Shown in pieces: positions 25,403 through 38,500 of a stretch of 64,000 nt of DNA. Location of the stretch: the NCBI RefSeq assembly GCF_042242105.1, contig NC_092012.1, forward strand, positions 9,057,470-9,121,469, read 5' to 3'. A program made the position numbers and the translations under genes. The notes below the pieces were generated by a model. That model worked only from the letters and a program-made list of their open reading frames with translations, ran no database searches and was not told the DNA's origin. Each line of letters starts with the position of its first letter. The first letter of the stretch is position 1. The DNA comes from Pempheris klunzingeri. Its lineage: Eukaryota > Chordata > Actinopteri > Acropomatiformes > Pempheridae.

Positions 25403-28400
25403 TCAGCCAGCAGTGTTCGCTGTTGTCCTTGGTACACATTTCTTCCAGCTGTAGGGGGAGAGGCGATGCGAGGCTGGGCAGGCGCATTTATGCCCCCCTT
25501 TCTGGTTCACACACAGGTGGGAGCACCCACCATTCTTCCGATTGCACTCATTAATGTCTGGAGGAGAGGAAAGGAAACAGTTATCCAAAAATCCCTCAGC
25601 ATACATGATTATAGTAAACATTTACTCAAACTCAATTTATATGAATTTTACTCATTTCAGCAATTCACTAACAACATTCACAACTATTACTAACAGCAGT
25701 GAAAATAAGTCTATAATAAGACTGGACAAAATAACTAACTTTATGGCGTATCTGCTGGTTGCCAGGCAACCTCACAGTGACGACACAACCTTTCCCCCCT
25801 TTCCCACTCTTTATGCTATGCTAAGCTAACGTGCTGCTGAAGGTGAATGAGTGTATTTTCCAAAATGTTGAGCTACTCCTACACATGAACCTGATTAATC
25901 AATAAATTAAAATAAATAATTTTCACTTGTCTTCACATAACATGTGGGTTACATTAGTACCAACAGACAACATCTTAAAACAAGGCGTTATTGTAGCACC
26001 ATTAATTATATTTTGCCCATAAATATTAATTTTATGCAGCACAGTTCTCCGATTTACCTACAATTTTGGGATAAAATTGTATCAGTTATAAAGTTTCCAT
26101 CCTGTGTTGTTGTTGAGTTAATACCATAATGTCTTCACGTAGACACACTGATGTGAAAATGTCCCATACACCATACAGCTACAGACGTGTGTGTGTGTGT
26201 GTGTGTACGAGTGTGTGTGACCTTACTGACCCTTGCAACGTCGCCCATCATTTTGAAGTGTGTATCCTTTGGGGCAGATGCAGCGGTGAGAGCCTGGCAG
26301 GTTGACACACTGCCACTCACAGTTCTCCTCCAGGCACTCATTTTTATCTGTGTGTGTGTGGACACAATCAGGACCATCAGGACGCTCAGACTTTTGACAT
26401 AAATTGGCGAAATCTATTGATTTTTTTCCCCCCTACCTACACACTCCTCTCTAAGAGCTTGTGCTGTTGAATTCTCAGGTGTTGTTGGTTGCTTCCTGTA
26501 CCCAGGAGGACACTCCGCGATGCAGCTGTGTCCGTCTCCAGCTAAGATGTGCCCATACGTGCAGGAGCATCGATAGGATCCTGGTGAGTTGTGGCAGTGC
26601 TCCATACATGGCCTGAGCCCCTGATTAACAGCACACTCATCTATATCTGGATAAGAGAAAGACGTTTAGGGGAAGACGAAAATAAAGCTGAGATCCACAC
26701 ATTTCTATCTGTTTTAAGTATTCTATTTTATTATCATATTATTAAAAATGCAAAAGGCACGGGTACAAAGTTGCACCGACAAACCATATTTTTTGTGTTG
26801 GCAATACTTGGTGCTGCTTTTTCAGCAACACCTACTTAAAGAAGATATAATTAGATTTTGTGCCACATAAAGGCTGAGCACTAAAGATAAGTAGAACATC
26901 CAGTACTAACACTAATAAAATAACTTTGAATGGTGTCATGTAAAACTGTGCTATCAGTTTTGCTGAATACTTAAATAATTTGTTTTTAAAATGGAATTCT
27001 GAGTGATACTCATCATATTCATATATAAGGCTTTTTGGAGTACAACCCACATGGAAAACAACTCTCCACATATTCTTAGTTGTTGAGATCACATAAAATC
27101 TCATGCCAACCACATGGTGGCACCAGAGGAAAATTCAGAGAGTCACCAACATCTTTAGGATTTATCATCTGGGAACCATGAATGTTTTTTTTTTTAAAAT
27201 CACATTTTGTGTCAGTCCATCTTGCAGATGTTGATGTATTTCAGTCTGGTTCAAAGTAGCCGTTTTAGCAGGGTTAAAGAGAACAAAGCATAGTTCACAG
27301 TAATATTTAGCGAGTGCTCCCCTAACCTTGGCAGTGACTGTCTTCCGTCTGAAGGCTGTAGCCAGCCGGACACTGGCAGTGGAAGCTCCCAGGAGTGTTA
27401 ACACAGCCAAACACACAGCCTGTTACAGCTGCAGGCAGAAGGCACTCATCCACATCTGGAAAGATGGAGAGTGGTGGAGAGCAACACTTTGTTCATAGAG
27501 GTAAATGACATTAACAGACACAAATGTATAAATACACACAAACACACACCTGTACAGGAGGTCTGGTCATGTGCTGGCTGATAGCCATTATCACAGCTGC
27601 ACTTAAAGGAACCAAATGTGTTGATGCATCTCTGTTGACACTGGTGCTGCTCCTCCACACACTCATCTAAATCTACCCACATGCAAACAGACACACACCA
27701 AAACAACCGTCAATTAGAAGCAAGTATGAGCAATAATGATTACATATATACAAGCACACAACTGGCACTGTAAAACACAGGCAATCTGGCACAAAACAGT
27801 CAGTCGTCGCTGCGCTGAGATAAAAGAAAAAGCAGCAGATGAAAGGTGGTCATCTCCCCTGCTGCTTTGAATCGAGCTGGAATCTGAAACCTCATTGATG
27901 TGTCTCCATGTTTGCTTGCTTATTTGGACTGTAATGAGCAAACCATAATGCAGATGTTTTCTGATTTCCCGTTCTTCAGAGACAGGAAACAACGACGTGC
28001 AGAAAGGACTGTAGCAAGCTTGTTTACCAGCTCTCCACTTGTTTCCCTGCAATCTAGGAAAGAACCATTTCCCTAACCTGACGTTCCTCGATTTATCTGT
28101 CTGACAAATCTCTACACGCAGCTCGATCATGTGGACAAATTCAGATCCACGACGACAAAAAACACTAATTTGTCTTTATTGAACTGTCAGACAGGAATGC
28201 CTCTACAAGCCTCATTTCACTGGAGTGGAATTTTAAAGCTAAAACTAAACTATAATCAGTCAAACCATGATGGTCTGGACAGGACTATCTGTCAAAGTGC
28301 GCTAAGATAATACCACTGTTCAAAAACAATATCAACACCCACCCGCTGATGGCTCTCACAAATGATAGGTTTGCCTGTGAGCAGGCATGTGTAACTTGAG

Positions 28401-31104
28401 ACAATATATGAGGCAAATGCCACCCCTGTAAGTGCTAACAGTTGATGAGGCTGCTGTAAATTTCACAGCTCTCTTATGCTCGTCTGTGAGCCATGAAACA
28501 TCAAACACATAAAACATGTGAAGGAGATTCCCCGTTGTGCTGTAACATGCCTCAATGCATGCTGGGTTGTTATTAGATGGAGCCCGGGGCGTCCTCAGAG
28601 GATTCAGGAAAAATGTTAAAGCCAAAGACAAAGACAAAATGAACAAAACTAAGAAATAAAACAAAAAACTTTAATACGCTCACCTCGACACGTCCGCCCG
28701 TCATCCAGCAGAGTGAATCCAGGTCTGCAGTGGCAGTGAGTTCTGGTCTGGGTCTGGTTGGTGCTCTGGTTGTTGTGCTGGGAGTGAGAGCACAGCTGGG
28801 AACAGCCCCCGTTGTTAACTGAACATGGTGTCAACTCTGTAGACAAAGAGTACGTTTCAAGGGTCGTCACAATTACAATGAGAGAAATGAATTTGAGCAT
28901 TTATATGAGGAGGGTAATGGTAGATGGTGGATAGGATTCCAGTAGGAAAACACCCTTGTATCAATAATGCAACAATACAACCATGAAAAATCAGAATTTA
29001 AAGGTTGATAAGGAGTTTATAATACTTACCCAGACAAACAGGCGTGATCCCGCTCCAGGTGCCCCCCTGCTGGCAGTAGCTGTGTATGTCTCCATGTGCT
29101 AGGGTATAACCAGGGTAGCAGGCATACTGTATGTAGTGTCTGTACTCCCTGGGACCTGGGTTCTCTACATTACGAAAGGAGAAGGTACCATGAGCGGGCA
29201 CAGGTGGGTACGGGCACACGGGTCGTCTGCTGAGGTACAGAGACAACGGAGGCGGTTCGGAGGTGGCGTTTGTCGTGAGGTTGTGGTGTTCAGTCCAGAG
29301 AGATCTCGGCTCAGTCGTGGCTGTGTTGTTTGTGGGGAACGTGACATTAAGCAACTGTGTCTTCACATTGGAGTGGGTGGAGCTGGGGCTTGAGGAGGTT
29401 GAGGGTGAAACAGTGGGAAGAGGGGGTGATGAGGAGAGGGCAGAGGAAGCAAGCGATGGAGTGGAGGATAAAGTTGAAGTCTCTGTGCGGTGTACAAACC
29501 CAGGCTGCGACGAAGGAGGATACTGGAAGCCATTTTCAGCCTGCTGGTCTTCATCAGCAGTTTGTGAAGAGCTTGTTATGACTTCAGAGGGAGTCACGCC
29601 TTTCTTAGGTGTGACAGCTCCTACAGACTTCAGTGCTTTTTCACTGCCGAGCACAGGGAGAGCAGCCATCACAGCAGAGATAGCTGGTGTTTGGGCTGCT
29701 GAAAATGCTGGAGGTGAAGATCTCTCCGTCCCTGACACTAATGACAGGGTGGATGAGACAGTGGTAGATTGATGTGATTTAGATGCAAACACTTTTTCCA
29801 CCTTTTCTGCTTCCCTGTGTGAAATGTTTGACTCTGAGCCGTGCCTCCCAGTTCCTGTTTCTGCTTCTTGAGTTTGAGTTGCCTCTTGAAGTTCACCCTC
29901 ATGATGGGTTGTTCTTTGATCTTTGGCTTTAAAATTGAGAAAAAACTCAGTGTGCTGCTGCAGATAGACTTTTGGGTTAGTCGCTTTAATCCCTTCGCTG
30001 TTGGACATTTGGGATGGTGTACTAGGAGACAAGTCAAATTTGAGGTTCGCTTCTTCGGTGGCAGTGTTAGTGAGGGTGTAGTAGTGGGATTGTTGCAGGG
30101 TCTTCACAACTACGGCAGCCTGGAGGTACTGGTGTATGTTTGGCTTTTGCATACTCACACCTGAAACTGAGCTCATCATGTCGGACTCTAACATGGAGAA
30201 AAGAGGGAACAAAAAGATCAAATGGGAAAGAATTAAGGGCAAGACAAAGGTTATGTTCATCAAGCAATATGAGAGAATGAATGCATTGAGATTAAAAGGT
30301 TGTTCAAATTTAAAGAAATACTTCATCATTTTGGAAAAAAAACTCACTCGCTTCTTGCCGAGTGTTAAGTGAAAAGACACCTGAGAACGGTACCAATCTT
30401 CTTTCACTTTAGCAGTGAGAGTTTTTCATAGTCACCTTTGCATACAGGTTTTGTGCTGTTCCACCTGTGGCCCTTACAGTACAGCATCGAGGGTCCGTGT
30501 AGCTTAAAGCCACTATTACAGCTGAACACTGCCCAAGAGCCGTCCTCATTCATGCTCATTGTGCCGCTGGTGAGTGGCCCTGGGTTGGAGCAGCCAGAGC
30601 CTGCAAGAAGACATGATAAAAAAAAAAAGTTTGCGTGTGACCAGGGACCTTTGTCTCCCCTCTCAACTCCCTTTAAACTCTCCACTGTAATAGAAGCAGA
30701 CTCAAAAATACTTGAGCATAAATGAATGCATCTACTGACCACACCAGAAATCCTAAAATGAAAAGGTTTACAGTACATGCTCATGAAGGAAGCTCCTCAC
30801 CCACACAGACTGGTGGGTCCCGGGACCAGTGTCCAGACACACAGCTGTTGGTTTTGTATCCATGCAGCTTGTAGCCAGGGTGACAGCGGAAGATCACCAG
30901 CAGTCCACCGTAACGGAAAAACGTCTGCCCGTTCTCCAGGTGTCTAAAACCATTACATCCTTCAGCTCCACACACTGTAGACAGTTTCACAATGAATGCC
31001 CGTGGCTTTTTTTTTTTTTTAACAACACACAAGTGTGTAAATAAACTTGAAGTACCTGGAGCATACATGCAGATCAGAGTCACCAGTGCTGCCAGAAGCC
31101 CCAT
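25403..31104 (-). CDS. Secreted sushi / mucin-like / EGF-repeat protein, unnamed
   Basis: Minus-strand exons 31104-31056, 30974-30801, 30600-30436, 30187-29030, 28836-28684, 27672-27550, 27455-27327, 26646-26437, 26347-26231 and 25557-25403 (stop 25405-25403) join to 810 residues. All internal introns are phase 1, typical of shuffled extracellular modules. Order: signal peptide ([15 protein letters not shown]), sushi 1 (about 17-74), sushi 2 (75-129), a Ser/Thr/Pro-rich mucin-like stretch in one 1158-base exon (130 to about 450), sushi 3 (to 515), then six EGF-type modules. Several are calcium-binding by their DxDEC or DINEC starts ([45 protein letters not shown]). There is no transmembrane segment and no fibulin C-terminal or G2F domain, so it is probably secreted into the extracellular matrix. 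I know no human gene with this layout between PHKA2 and PPEF1. Function is unknown. Confidence 0.88.
25735..25885 (+). repeat. Dispersed teleost repeat fragment
   Basis: Contains TTTATGCTATGCTAAGCTAA and, further on, GTATTTTCCAAAATGTTGAG, the two hallmarks of the element better preserved at 57040-57235. It lies in the last intron of the sushi/EGF gene. Confidence 0.55.
26187..26220 (+). repeat. (GT)n microsatellite
   Basis: Short, slightly interrupted TG tract within 15 bases of the donor of the EGF exon ending at 26231. Confidence 0.85.
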
Positions 31105-31570
31105 CTTCAATGTGTGTTCAGGAAGACGCTGAGACCTACTGAGCTGAGATACCTCTCATAAGATTTGGAGGGGAGGGAAGACTAAAGAGATGTACTTGGA
31201 GAGTGAAAGTGGGAAGTACATGAGAGGTTGAAGATTGAGGGGAGGGGACATGCGGTCTGGGAATACAACAGGATGGGCAGATGGGAGGAAGGAAAGGAGG
31301 AAGGAGGGGTGAGATGGTGCATACGCAAAACACTCTGACAGATGGATGGGGAGGTATCAGGGGAGATGCTGTTTTCACCTGCTTTATAGTAAGTCGCAAC
31401 AATTTTACTCCTTTTGATATAAAAAGTGATGACATAAGCAAATTTTTCCCAAAAAGGGGAGCTACACTAAAGAACCTCAGCACTAAAACGGTCACCACAC
31501 GTCCTTGTTTGCCTCTCAACCTTCACTTCTGCAGCCTATTGCAACTAGAGTGTATGTGCACCCATTTAAA

Positions 31571-31597
31571 GTGTGTGTGTGTGTGTGTGTGTGTGTG
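31571..31597 (+). repeat. (GT)n microsatellite
   Basis: Uninterrupted GT repeats in the region upstream of the sushi/EGF gene. Confidence 0.9.
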
Positions 31598-32059
31598 TTG
31601 ACGGCTTCAGTAAAATCCGAACCCATTATTTTCTCAGGCTGAGAGGATGCCTGGGCCTGTTTAACTGCTCTCACCGTGTGGTAATTACAGTGGGCAGGAT
31701 GCCAGAGTGAAGTAGCATATGAACACATACACACACTGAAACACACACAGTCTAAAAATACACAGAAATAATTAGTTTCAAAAGAACCATTTTATTCCTT
31801 TTCGCTGATCAGACGAACACTCACCAGCTGAAGCCCTGACATTAGTGGCAGTGTGTTTCTAATTTATACAACAGTACTGGCATTTAGTTCACAGTGTTGC
31901 ATCACACTGGTACCCCTGTTGTATCTGTTGTGCACTACTGTGTCTCACAAGTTTGCAACTGCTCTCATACATGTGTACTAAATCAAATTGTATCTGAAAT
32001 ACACAGCACCAGAACCTACCTCAGTTTTTCTAGCAATTTTTTTGACTTGGTTGGAGTTT

Positions 32060-32245
32060 TGTGTGGGTTCTTGGTGACTTTCCTGTTCACCTGTACACCC
32101 AGGACCTCCTTCTACTGCTACTACTTTCGATCCCCAGCTCTTCCTGTCCGCATGCTTAATCTTGTCCTTGAGCAAGATACTGAACCCCAAATCGCTCGTA
32201 ATCATCAGGCCACCACTTTGCATGTGTGTGAATGGGTATACACAC
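32060..32245 (+). mobile_element. SINE-like element, degenerate
   Basis: A B-box-like ACTTTCGATCCCC at about 32125 is followed by the frequent fish SINE body GTCCTTGAGCAAGATACTGA, then CCCCAAATCGCTC and TGTGTGTGAATGGGT. The A box is not clear, so the 5' part may be lost. It differs from the SINE at 18405. Confidence 0.65.
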
Positions 32246-32520
32246 AGTAAATGCAGCCATTTAACATTTGGTGTTACCAAATGTCATGGCAATCCATTCA
32301 GTGTTTGTCGAGCCTGCTGGTGGCGCCAGATGAAAAAGTCAGTGGATCCTTAAAACTCAGAATTGTAAGGTACATCACCAAATCACTGCTATTTTTTAAT
32401 GTTCAAGTGTTTAAGGGTGGAATTCTTCCTTTTAGATCAGACTGTGAAGAATTATTTCATGTTATCACTGCTTTCCCACTTTCCTTACTCCATTAGCTTC
32501 TCTGCTGACGATGCACGACT

Positions 32521-35500
32521 TCATGAATACTTCTCTCCGTCCACCTTTCCGTTGAGCTGCTGATCTTTGCTGTCCAGTTTGTGTACCACTCTGAAGGCCT
32601 CTAGGAACTCAGTGAAGTCTATACTGCCGTCCTTGTTGAAGTCGATACTTCGCGCCAGGTCATCGATGGCTCTGTCGTCGATGTCAACTCCGAGGTGGGC
32701 ACTGAAGAGACGCCAGGTGTGACGAAACTCCTCGATGGAGATCAGACCTGAACACACATGCACCCACGTCACTGAACTTGTTTTGAGTTACTGACGCGTC
32801 ATCTTCAGTGAGATTCAGTGCTGCTTTACCTGAATGATCTTTGTCTATAATGTTGAATATTATCTCAATGTCTGTCCTGTATCTGAACAGAGTTTCAGCC
32901 AAGTTTGGAGTGACCTGAAAGCAGAGAAGGTGCAAAAACAGAAAACTACTTAACAGCCACTAGCAGTAACATGTGATCAATTAAATGTTACACATCATGA
33001 AAAATTGTGTTTAAGATCTACGTAGTATCTCAATGCTATAAACAGTCTCAGTGTGACTGAGTAATGCAAGTGCCACCAAGTGCCTTTATTTCTGCACATA
33101 TTGCATATTAAATTTCTCACTTCTGCAATCACATGCTTCCCTCCATTTTTCTTTGTGCCATCACTGGCCCATTTAGGAAGCCTTTTCTCTGCCATTTTTG
33201 TGTGGATGCTTGGATTCAGATTGCATTTAAACTACAGAAATGCCTCATATTGTTCCAGTCAGGTGAAAAACCTCAAGTATCTTCTTCTTTGAGGTGTTAT
33301 TTTTGCATGCATGATTGCACACTTAAGAAAATTCACCACCCCTTTTACTTTCTGATCGCTTAAACCTGGATGAAGCAGACAAATGTTTTCTGCAAATGTA
33401 GTTGTGTAAAAGGTAAATACTTTTTAACATTTCCCTCTGAAATTAGTTAAATTACTGGGATCTTAAGCACTTGGGTAAATCCACCTCTGATATGACGACC
33501 CCTCCTTGCATCTAACCTGAGGCAGAGTAATCTCTGGTCCCATATCCTCAAAGCAGGACTGATACTGCACATTGCCATCTGGTGCCAGACGGGCTAAGTG
33601 TGGACGCAGGGTCCTCCAGGGCAGATCCAGTCTCAGCACAGACTCCAACACCTGAGCCCATTCACTGACCGACACACAACCTAGAAAAAAGACATGTCGA
33701 CATATACCAACTATACGTGTCAACCTGTAAATATACATGCGATAAGTGAAGTAAATGGAGAGAGAAGAGTGCACCGGTGTTATTCTGGTCGTGCTGCTGG
33801 AAGCCTGACATCAGCTCAGAGCGATGGCTGAACAGCTTCTCCTTCAGGGCCCTGAGAGCAGAGCCTTCAGCAGCTCGTACTCTGCAAACACACGTCATTA
33901 ACCTTGACTGAGCTTTTTTACAGATGTCTCAACAGACAAACGCAGAGAATCCTCACACTGGAGAGCAGGGGTGTACTGTTATTCAGCCCTGGACTTATCC
34001 ACTAGGACTAGCCTGAGGGAGAGGGGGTGTGCTTGGGTCAAGTCGGTGAGGTCCTGGGACACACACTCAACACGCTTTCATGTGCACTAAAATGACAGAC
34101 AGGGCTTGGACGGCTGGTAAAAACTTTATGGATTTTTTTTGACGGTCCACCGGACCACTGGGATTAGTCCCAGTAACCAGATGGCAAATACGCCCCTGTT
34201 GGAGAGGCTGGAACCAGCTGATAAACAACTTAAATTGATGGTCAAAATTGTTCAACTAATCGTTTCAGGACACCCAGCTGTGGGAAATCTGTCACATTTT
34301 ACACAAACATACAGAAACCAGACACCTGTTGTACCTCTGTGTCAGGGTGAGTTTGCGGGTTGTGCGGCTGACTTGATACTGGTAGAAGCGTGGAACCAGC
34401 TCTCTGCCAACTTTGATGTAGGCACCACGGTTGCTTCCCTCCTCATAATAGTTTGATGCTGAGAAAATGGTTATCACCTATAAAAAAAAAAACACACACA
34501 TATCTATTTCTCCAGACTCAAACATATTAGACTGTTGGACAATCTAAATTAATGCATTGCATCCTGTCTACCTGTCCGCCATGACAGAGCTCATATCCCT
34601 CCTGTTTGCACTCATGGGATCTGATGAGCAGCTGGAGTCCGTGTTGGAGCAGCAGTCTCTGGGTGACGTCAGGGCCGAAGTAGCAGCCTCCTCCTCTGAA
34701 TGTGTTAGGAGTGCAGCCTTCTTGGGTTTTAGGGTCACTCCACAATATATCCACTATCTGCAGGACAGAGGAAAGCAGATAAAAGTATAGAATAAGACAC
34801 AGAAGTTGAACAAGCTTCATTCATTTACCACTGAGTCCGCTCCTCTGACCTGTTTCCATTCCCGTTCGTGTTGCGGAGGAGAAGGAGGGGGAACAGAGGA
34901 CAGAGAGTCCAGGAAAGGCACTTGCAGGACATTGATGTAAGGCATGCTGGGAGTAGACGGGCACGGACGAGGTGTGAGGCAAGACGGAGTTCGAGGAGAG
35001 CAGAGCGAAGACGAGGATGAGGAAGATGATGAGGAGGAAGAAGTGGAGGCGGTGCTGTCTTGCCGACTGAGCCTGCGTCGCCTTTTTCTACAGAAAAAAA
35101 AAAGGTAGAACAGAGTGTCTGTCACTTAAGAAAAGAAGTCTAAGTGCACAATGAATTTAATAAAACAAAACATGAAACATCTGTAACTGTCTGTGGGCTG
35201 CTGCCACACCTCTGGTTGGGGGTTCTTTGGTTCTTGCTGTGGCTGCGACTGCTGCTGGGACGAGAGCTGTCTGACGATCTCATCCTCTTCATCTGTCCGC
35301 AGGACTGACCGATGTCCAGCTGCTCCAAACTGCGTCTGGGAAACCTCAGGGCAGATTTCACCTACAAGAGCAGAGACAGGAAGGCAGAAATAAAGTGAGA
35401 ACCCTTTAACATTAGTCAGTACTGAATTCAGACTAATGTTTTCAAATGACAGATTCAGTGTATTCCAGGAGTTACTTTGTAATGAATTGTACATGTTACC

Positions 35501-38500
35501 ACACCCATGTCCTCCTCTACTTCAAGCAGCAATTTCCTGCATTTCTCAGAATTACTTAAAATAACTTCATGAGAGTAAGTGCCTTTAATTGTAATCCAAT
35601 GAGAATGTTGTTGAAAACCCATGATTATTTTTAATTTGTTCGATTTTTTATCAAAAATGACAGTATGCTGGGCCAGTCACTCAAAAGAACTAAAGCACAC
35701 CAACAGTAAGGCCTTGGTATGTGATGTGCAGCACTGAAATTTTAAAACCACTGCCACCGCAAATCTGCAATAATGAAAATTTTGAGGGCAGCAACCCCCC
35801 TGTTCTGGGAGGTAAAATTATTGTTTTTGTCAATGGTGTCTGGTGGGTTTGAGTAGTTCGATACAAAGCGCTGTTTCTTGTTAAACAAAAAGGATTCTAC
35901 GGGTCTATTTCTGTAGGGGTCCTTTTAGTAATGCTGTCAGACACTTCAAATAACAATCTGAGCCTATCAGTGGCAAAAACAAGCACTTTTAGAGGATATA
36001 CTTTCATTGGGTGCAATTTCTGCAAGGGATTAAATTACAGTCATTACATCCTGTTCACCGCCAGTGGAGGCAATCAACTGGACCGATCCCGAAAATCTGT
36101 CTGCCTACCAGTGATTTTGAACCCAAACTATGTAAAAGTAAAATACTGGAGTTATCCTTTAAATCACATTATTTCAGCATGGCTATATTCAGCATGGGTA
36201 TTGTTTTGTTTTTAAAATCAAGCAGAAGCCAAGGCAATCAAACTGAATTAATTCAGGGATTAAACCATGCAAACACAAAATTAATATAACAGAGGTATTT
36301 TGATACAAAGCAGGACAAACCTTGAATTTCTAATGAGTTTATATTTTGCTTTTGTGGTGCTTTTTCAATTAAATTTTAGCATAAACACGTTGACACACAT
36401 TTTATTGGTAATCCAGACTTGCTGCAGACAAAAAGGGCTTATGAACACGGTGTTGAAGAGATTCTAATGTATACAGAGTTAAACTAAAAACTCAGAAGCT
36501 TTGTGGAGACAACATCTAAATGGAGAATATGAATTTGAAGTGTTTTCTGACCTCTAGTGACCAAAATTAGTTAATGCACTTAAAAGACTGGATGCAGGAC
36601 AGGTGGAGAATGGCTTTTTGTTCCTTTTTCCCCCACCGACCTTATGCCTCTCTATGGAACTGAGGAAGTCCAGGTCAGTCTGGTCAGATATCCCTCCGTG
36701 AACAATCAGGATCTTTCCATCAATGACTGTCGCGATGGGCAGAAGGCTGAAAACGTCCTGAAATAGCTGGAGGATCTCACGGCCGTGAGTCTGCACACAG
36801 TCACACACAGTAAGAAAAGAACTCATTTCACAACTGTGGCCCTCTGAGCCAGATGAACCCACCCAACTCCACCAGCTGTGACGGTCAGCAGTTACATGCT
36901 ACAACCTGCAGCTGAGTTCTATACAAATAAGAGCAGAATAGTGATGGGTGTCTGAATTCACTGTACCTTGTACTTCTGCATGACTTCTTTTGTGAACCCA
37001 TACCTGAAACAACAAGTAAAAACCTCACAATGGGACGTTGTTAGTCTAATCCAACCACCCATTTGAGGGACAAATGTTTTTGTTTTTTTTTCTAATTTGT
37101 ACTCTTCTTCTAATTTACCTGAGGTTCATTATGTGGTCTTCATGGTTTCCTCGGTTCAGGTGCATGTAGTCAGGGTAAAGCAGAAGGTAGGCAAACAGGA
37201 GCACGACCACTTCGAGCGATTTTTTCCCACGGTCCACAAAGTCCCCATTGAACACATATGGCGTCTCCGCAGACGGAAGACCGTTCTGCACGACAGCAAC
37301 ATGCCGTAATTTTAACACATTGTCACAAATTCAAGAGCTCGAACAGAACTCTTATGTATGATTTACCTTATAGAATATGAGAAGTAGGTCATCAAGTCGC
37401 CCATGCAGATCTCCTGTAGCAAAAGGAAAATCACAACAATGGAAAAGTCAAAATGTTAATTTCTGCTGATTTTCAGACGATGCCTAAAATTCCTCAACGT
37501 TATGAAAACAGCGCAGTGAACTGCTCCACCTCAACCATCAAACAGTGTGTGTTTTACTCATAAGTATTCTTGAGTTTAATGAGATGTGAATCTGCAGGAG
37601 GAGGCAGCTTAGGACGAGGAGTCAAGTGCCTGATCAGTGTGCACATAAACAAGGTCTCTTTTCATGGAAGGCTGCCATTAAGATACAGTCAACTGTATTT
37701 AAAACACATTTACAGACATCAGCGACCATTTAACAAGTAAGCAGCTCATTTAGTTATTCAGTGGCTGACAGTGCTGTGCGACGTAGCGGGTGCACAAGCA
37801 GCGCCATCACTGACGCAAATCGTTGCAATGAGACTGAGACGTTTTCCACTTTTTTGTTTTGCTTTGCATGTGTGTCCTCAAAGATGGCATAAAATTTTGA
37901 ATGTTGAAGAAACAAGTGAAACTGAGGTCACGGTCACTCACCACATACAGTGATCTCTTTGGTGTAGGAAGTTGACAGGTGGATGATGTTGGGCATCTGT
38001 TTGAGGAGCTTCTTGGTCTCATACAGCAGCTGCAAAACATATCTAGCATGTAGCGTCTGTGTGGAGGAAAAGCACTGAGTCACTAAACGCACCCAAAAAT
38101 CTAAACCAGACAATCAAAGGGAAGAGCGAGAAACACCAAAAAAAACATATTCTGTACCTGCTGCTCCTTAAATGCACTGAGGAGAGCGTTGGTGTCAGAG
38201 ACGGAGAGAGGGAAGGATAGTCGGGGCCCGGTGTACGACTCCGGAACAGGGATCAAGCTGTAGCAGGTCTCTCTGTCTAACCAGGGGTCGACCACCGGGT
38301 CCAGCAGCTGGGAGATCAAGTCTGGGGGAAGCGGTGCAAGGAGATTTTAACAAACTGACCACAAAACCTTATCAAGGCACAATGTGTACTGCATCCTTTC
38401 TGCTCTAAACATGGAATCATTGTGGAATCTACAACTGAGACGCTAAAAGTAGGCAATATCAATAAAATCTTCACCCACAGCATATGTAATCTTATTTCAC

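Larger units (their letters stand above)
31105..32520. other. Intergenic: sushi/EGF gene promoter side and PPEF1 downstream region
   Basis: Both flanking genes are on the minus strand. The interval holds the presumed promoter of the sushi/EGF gene (a purine-rich tract from about 31160 to 31340), a TG microsatellite and a SINE-like repeat. No other exon seen. Confidence 0.4.

Noticed and set aside
29263-29772. 169-codon plus-strand ORF
   Set aside because: It is antisense to the large mucin-like exon of the sushi/EGF gene. The Ser/Thr-rich coding strand leaves the reverse frames open by composition.
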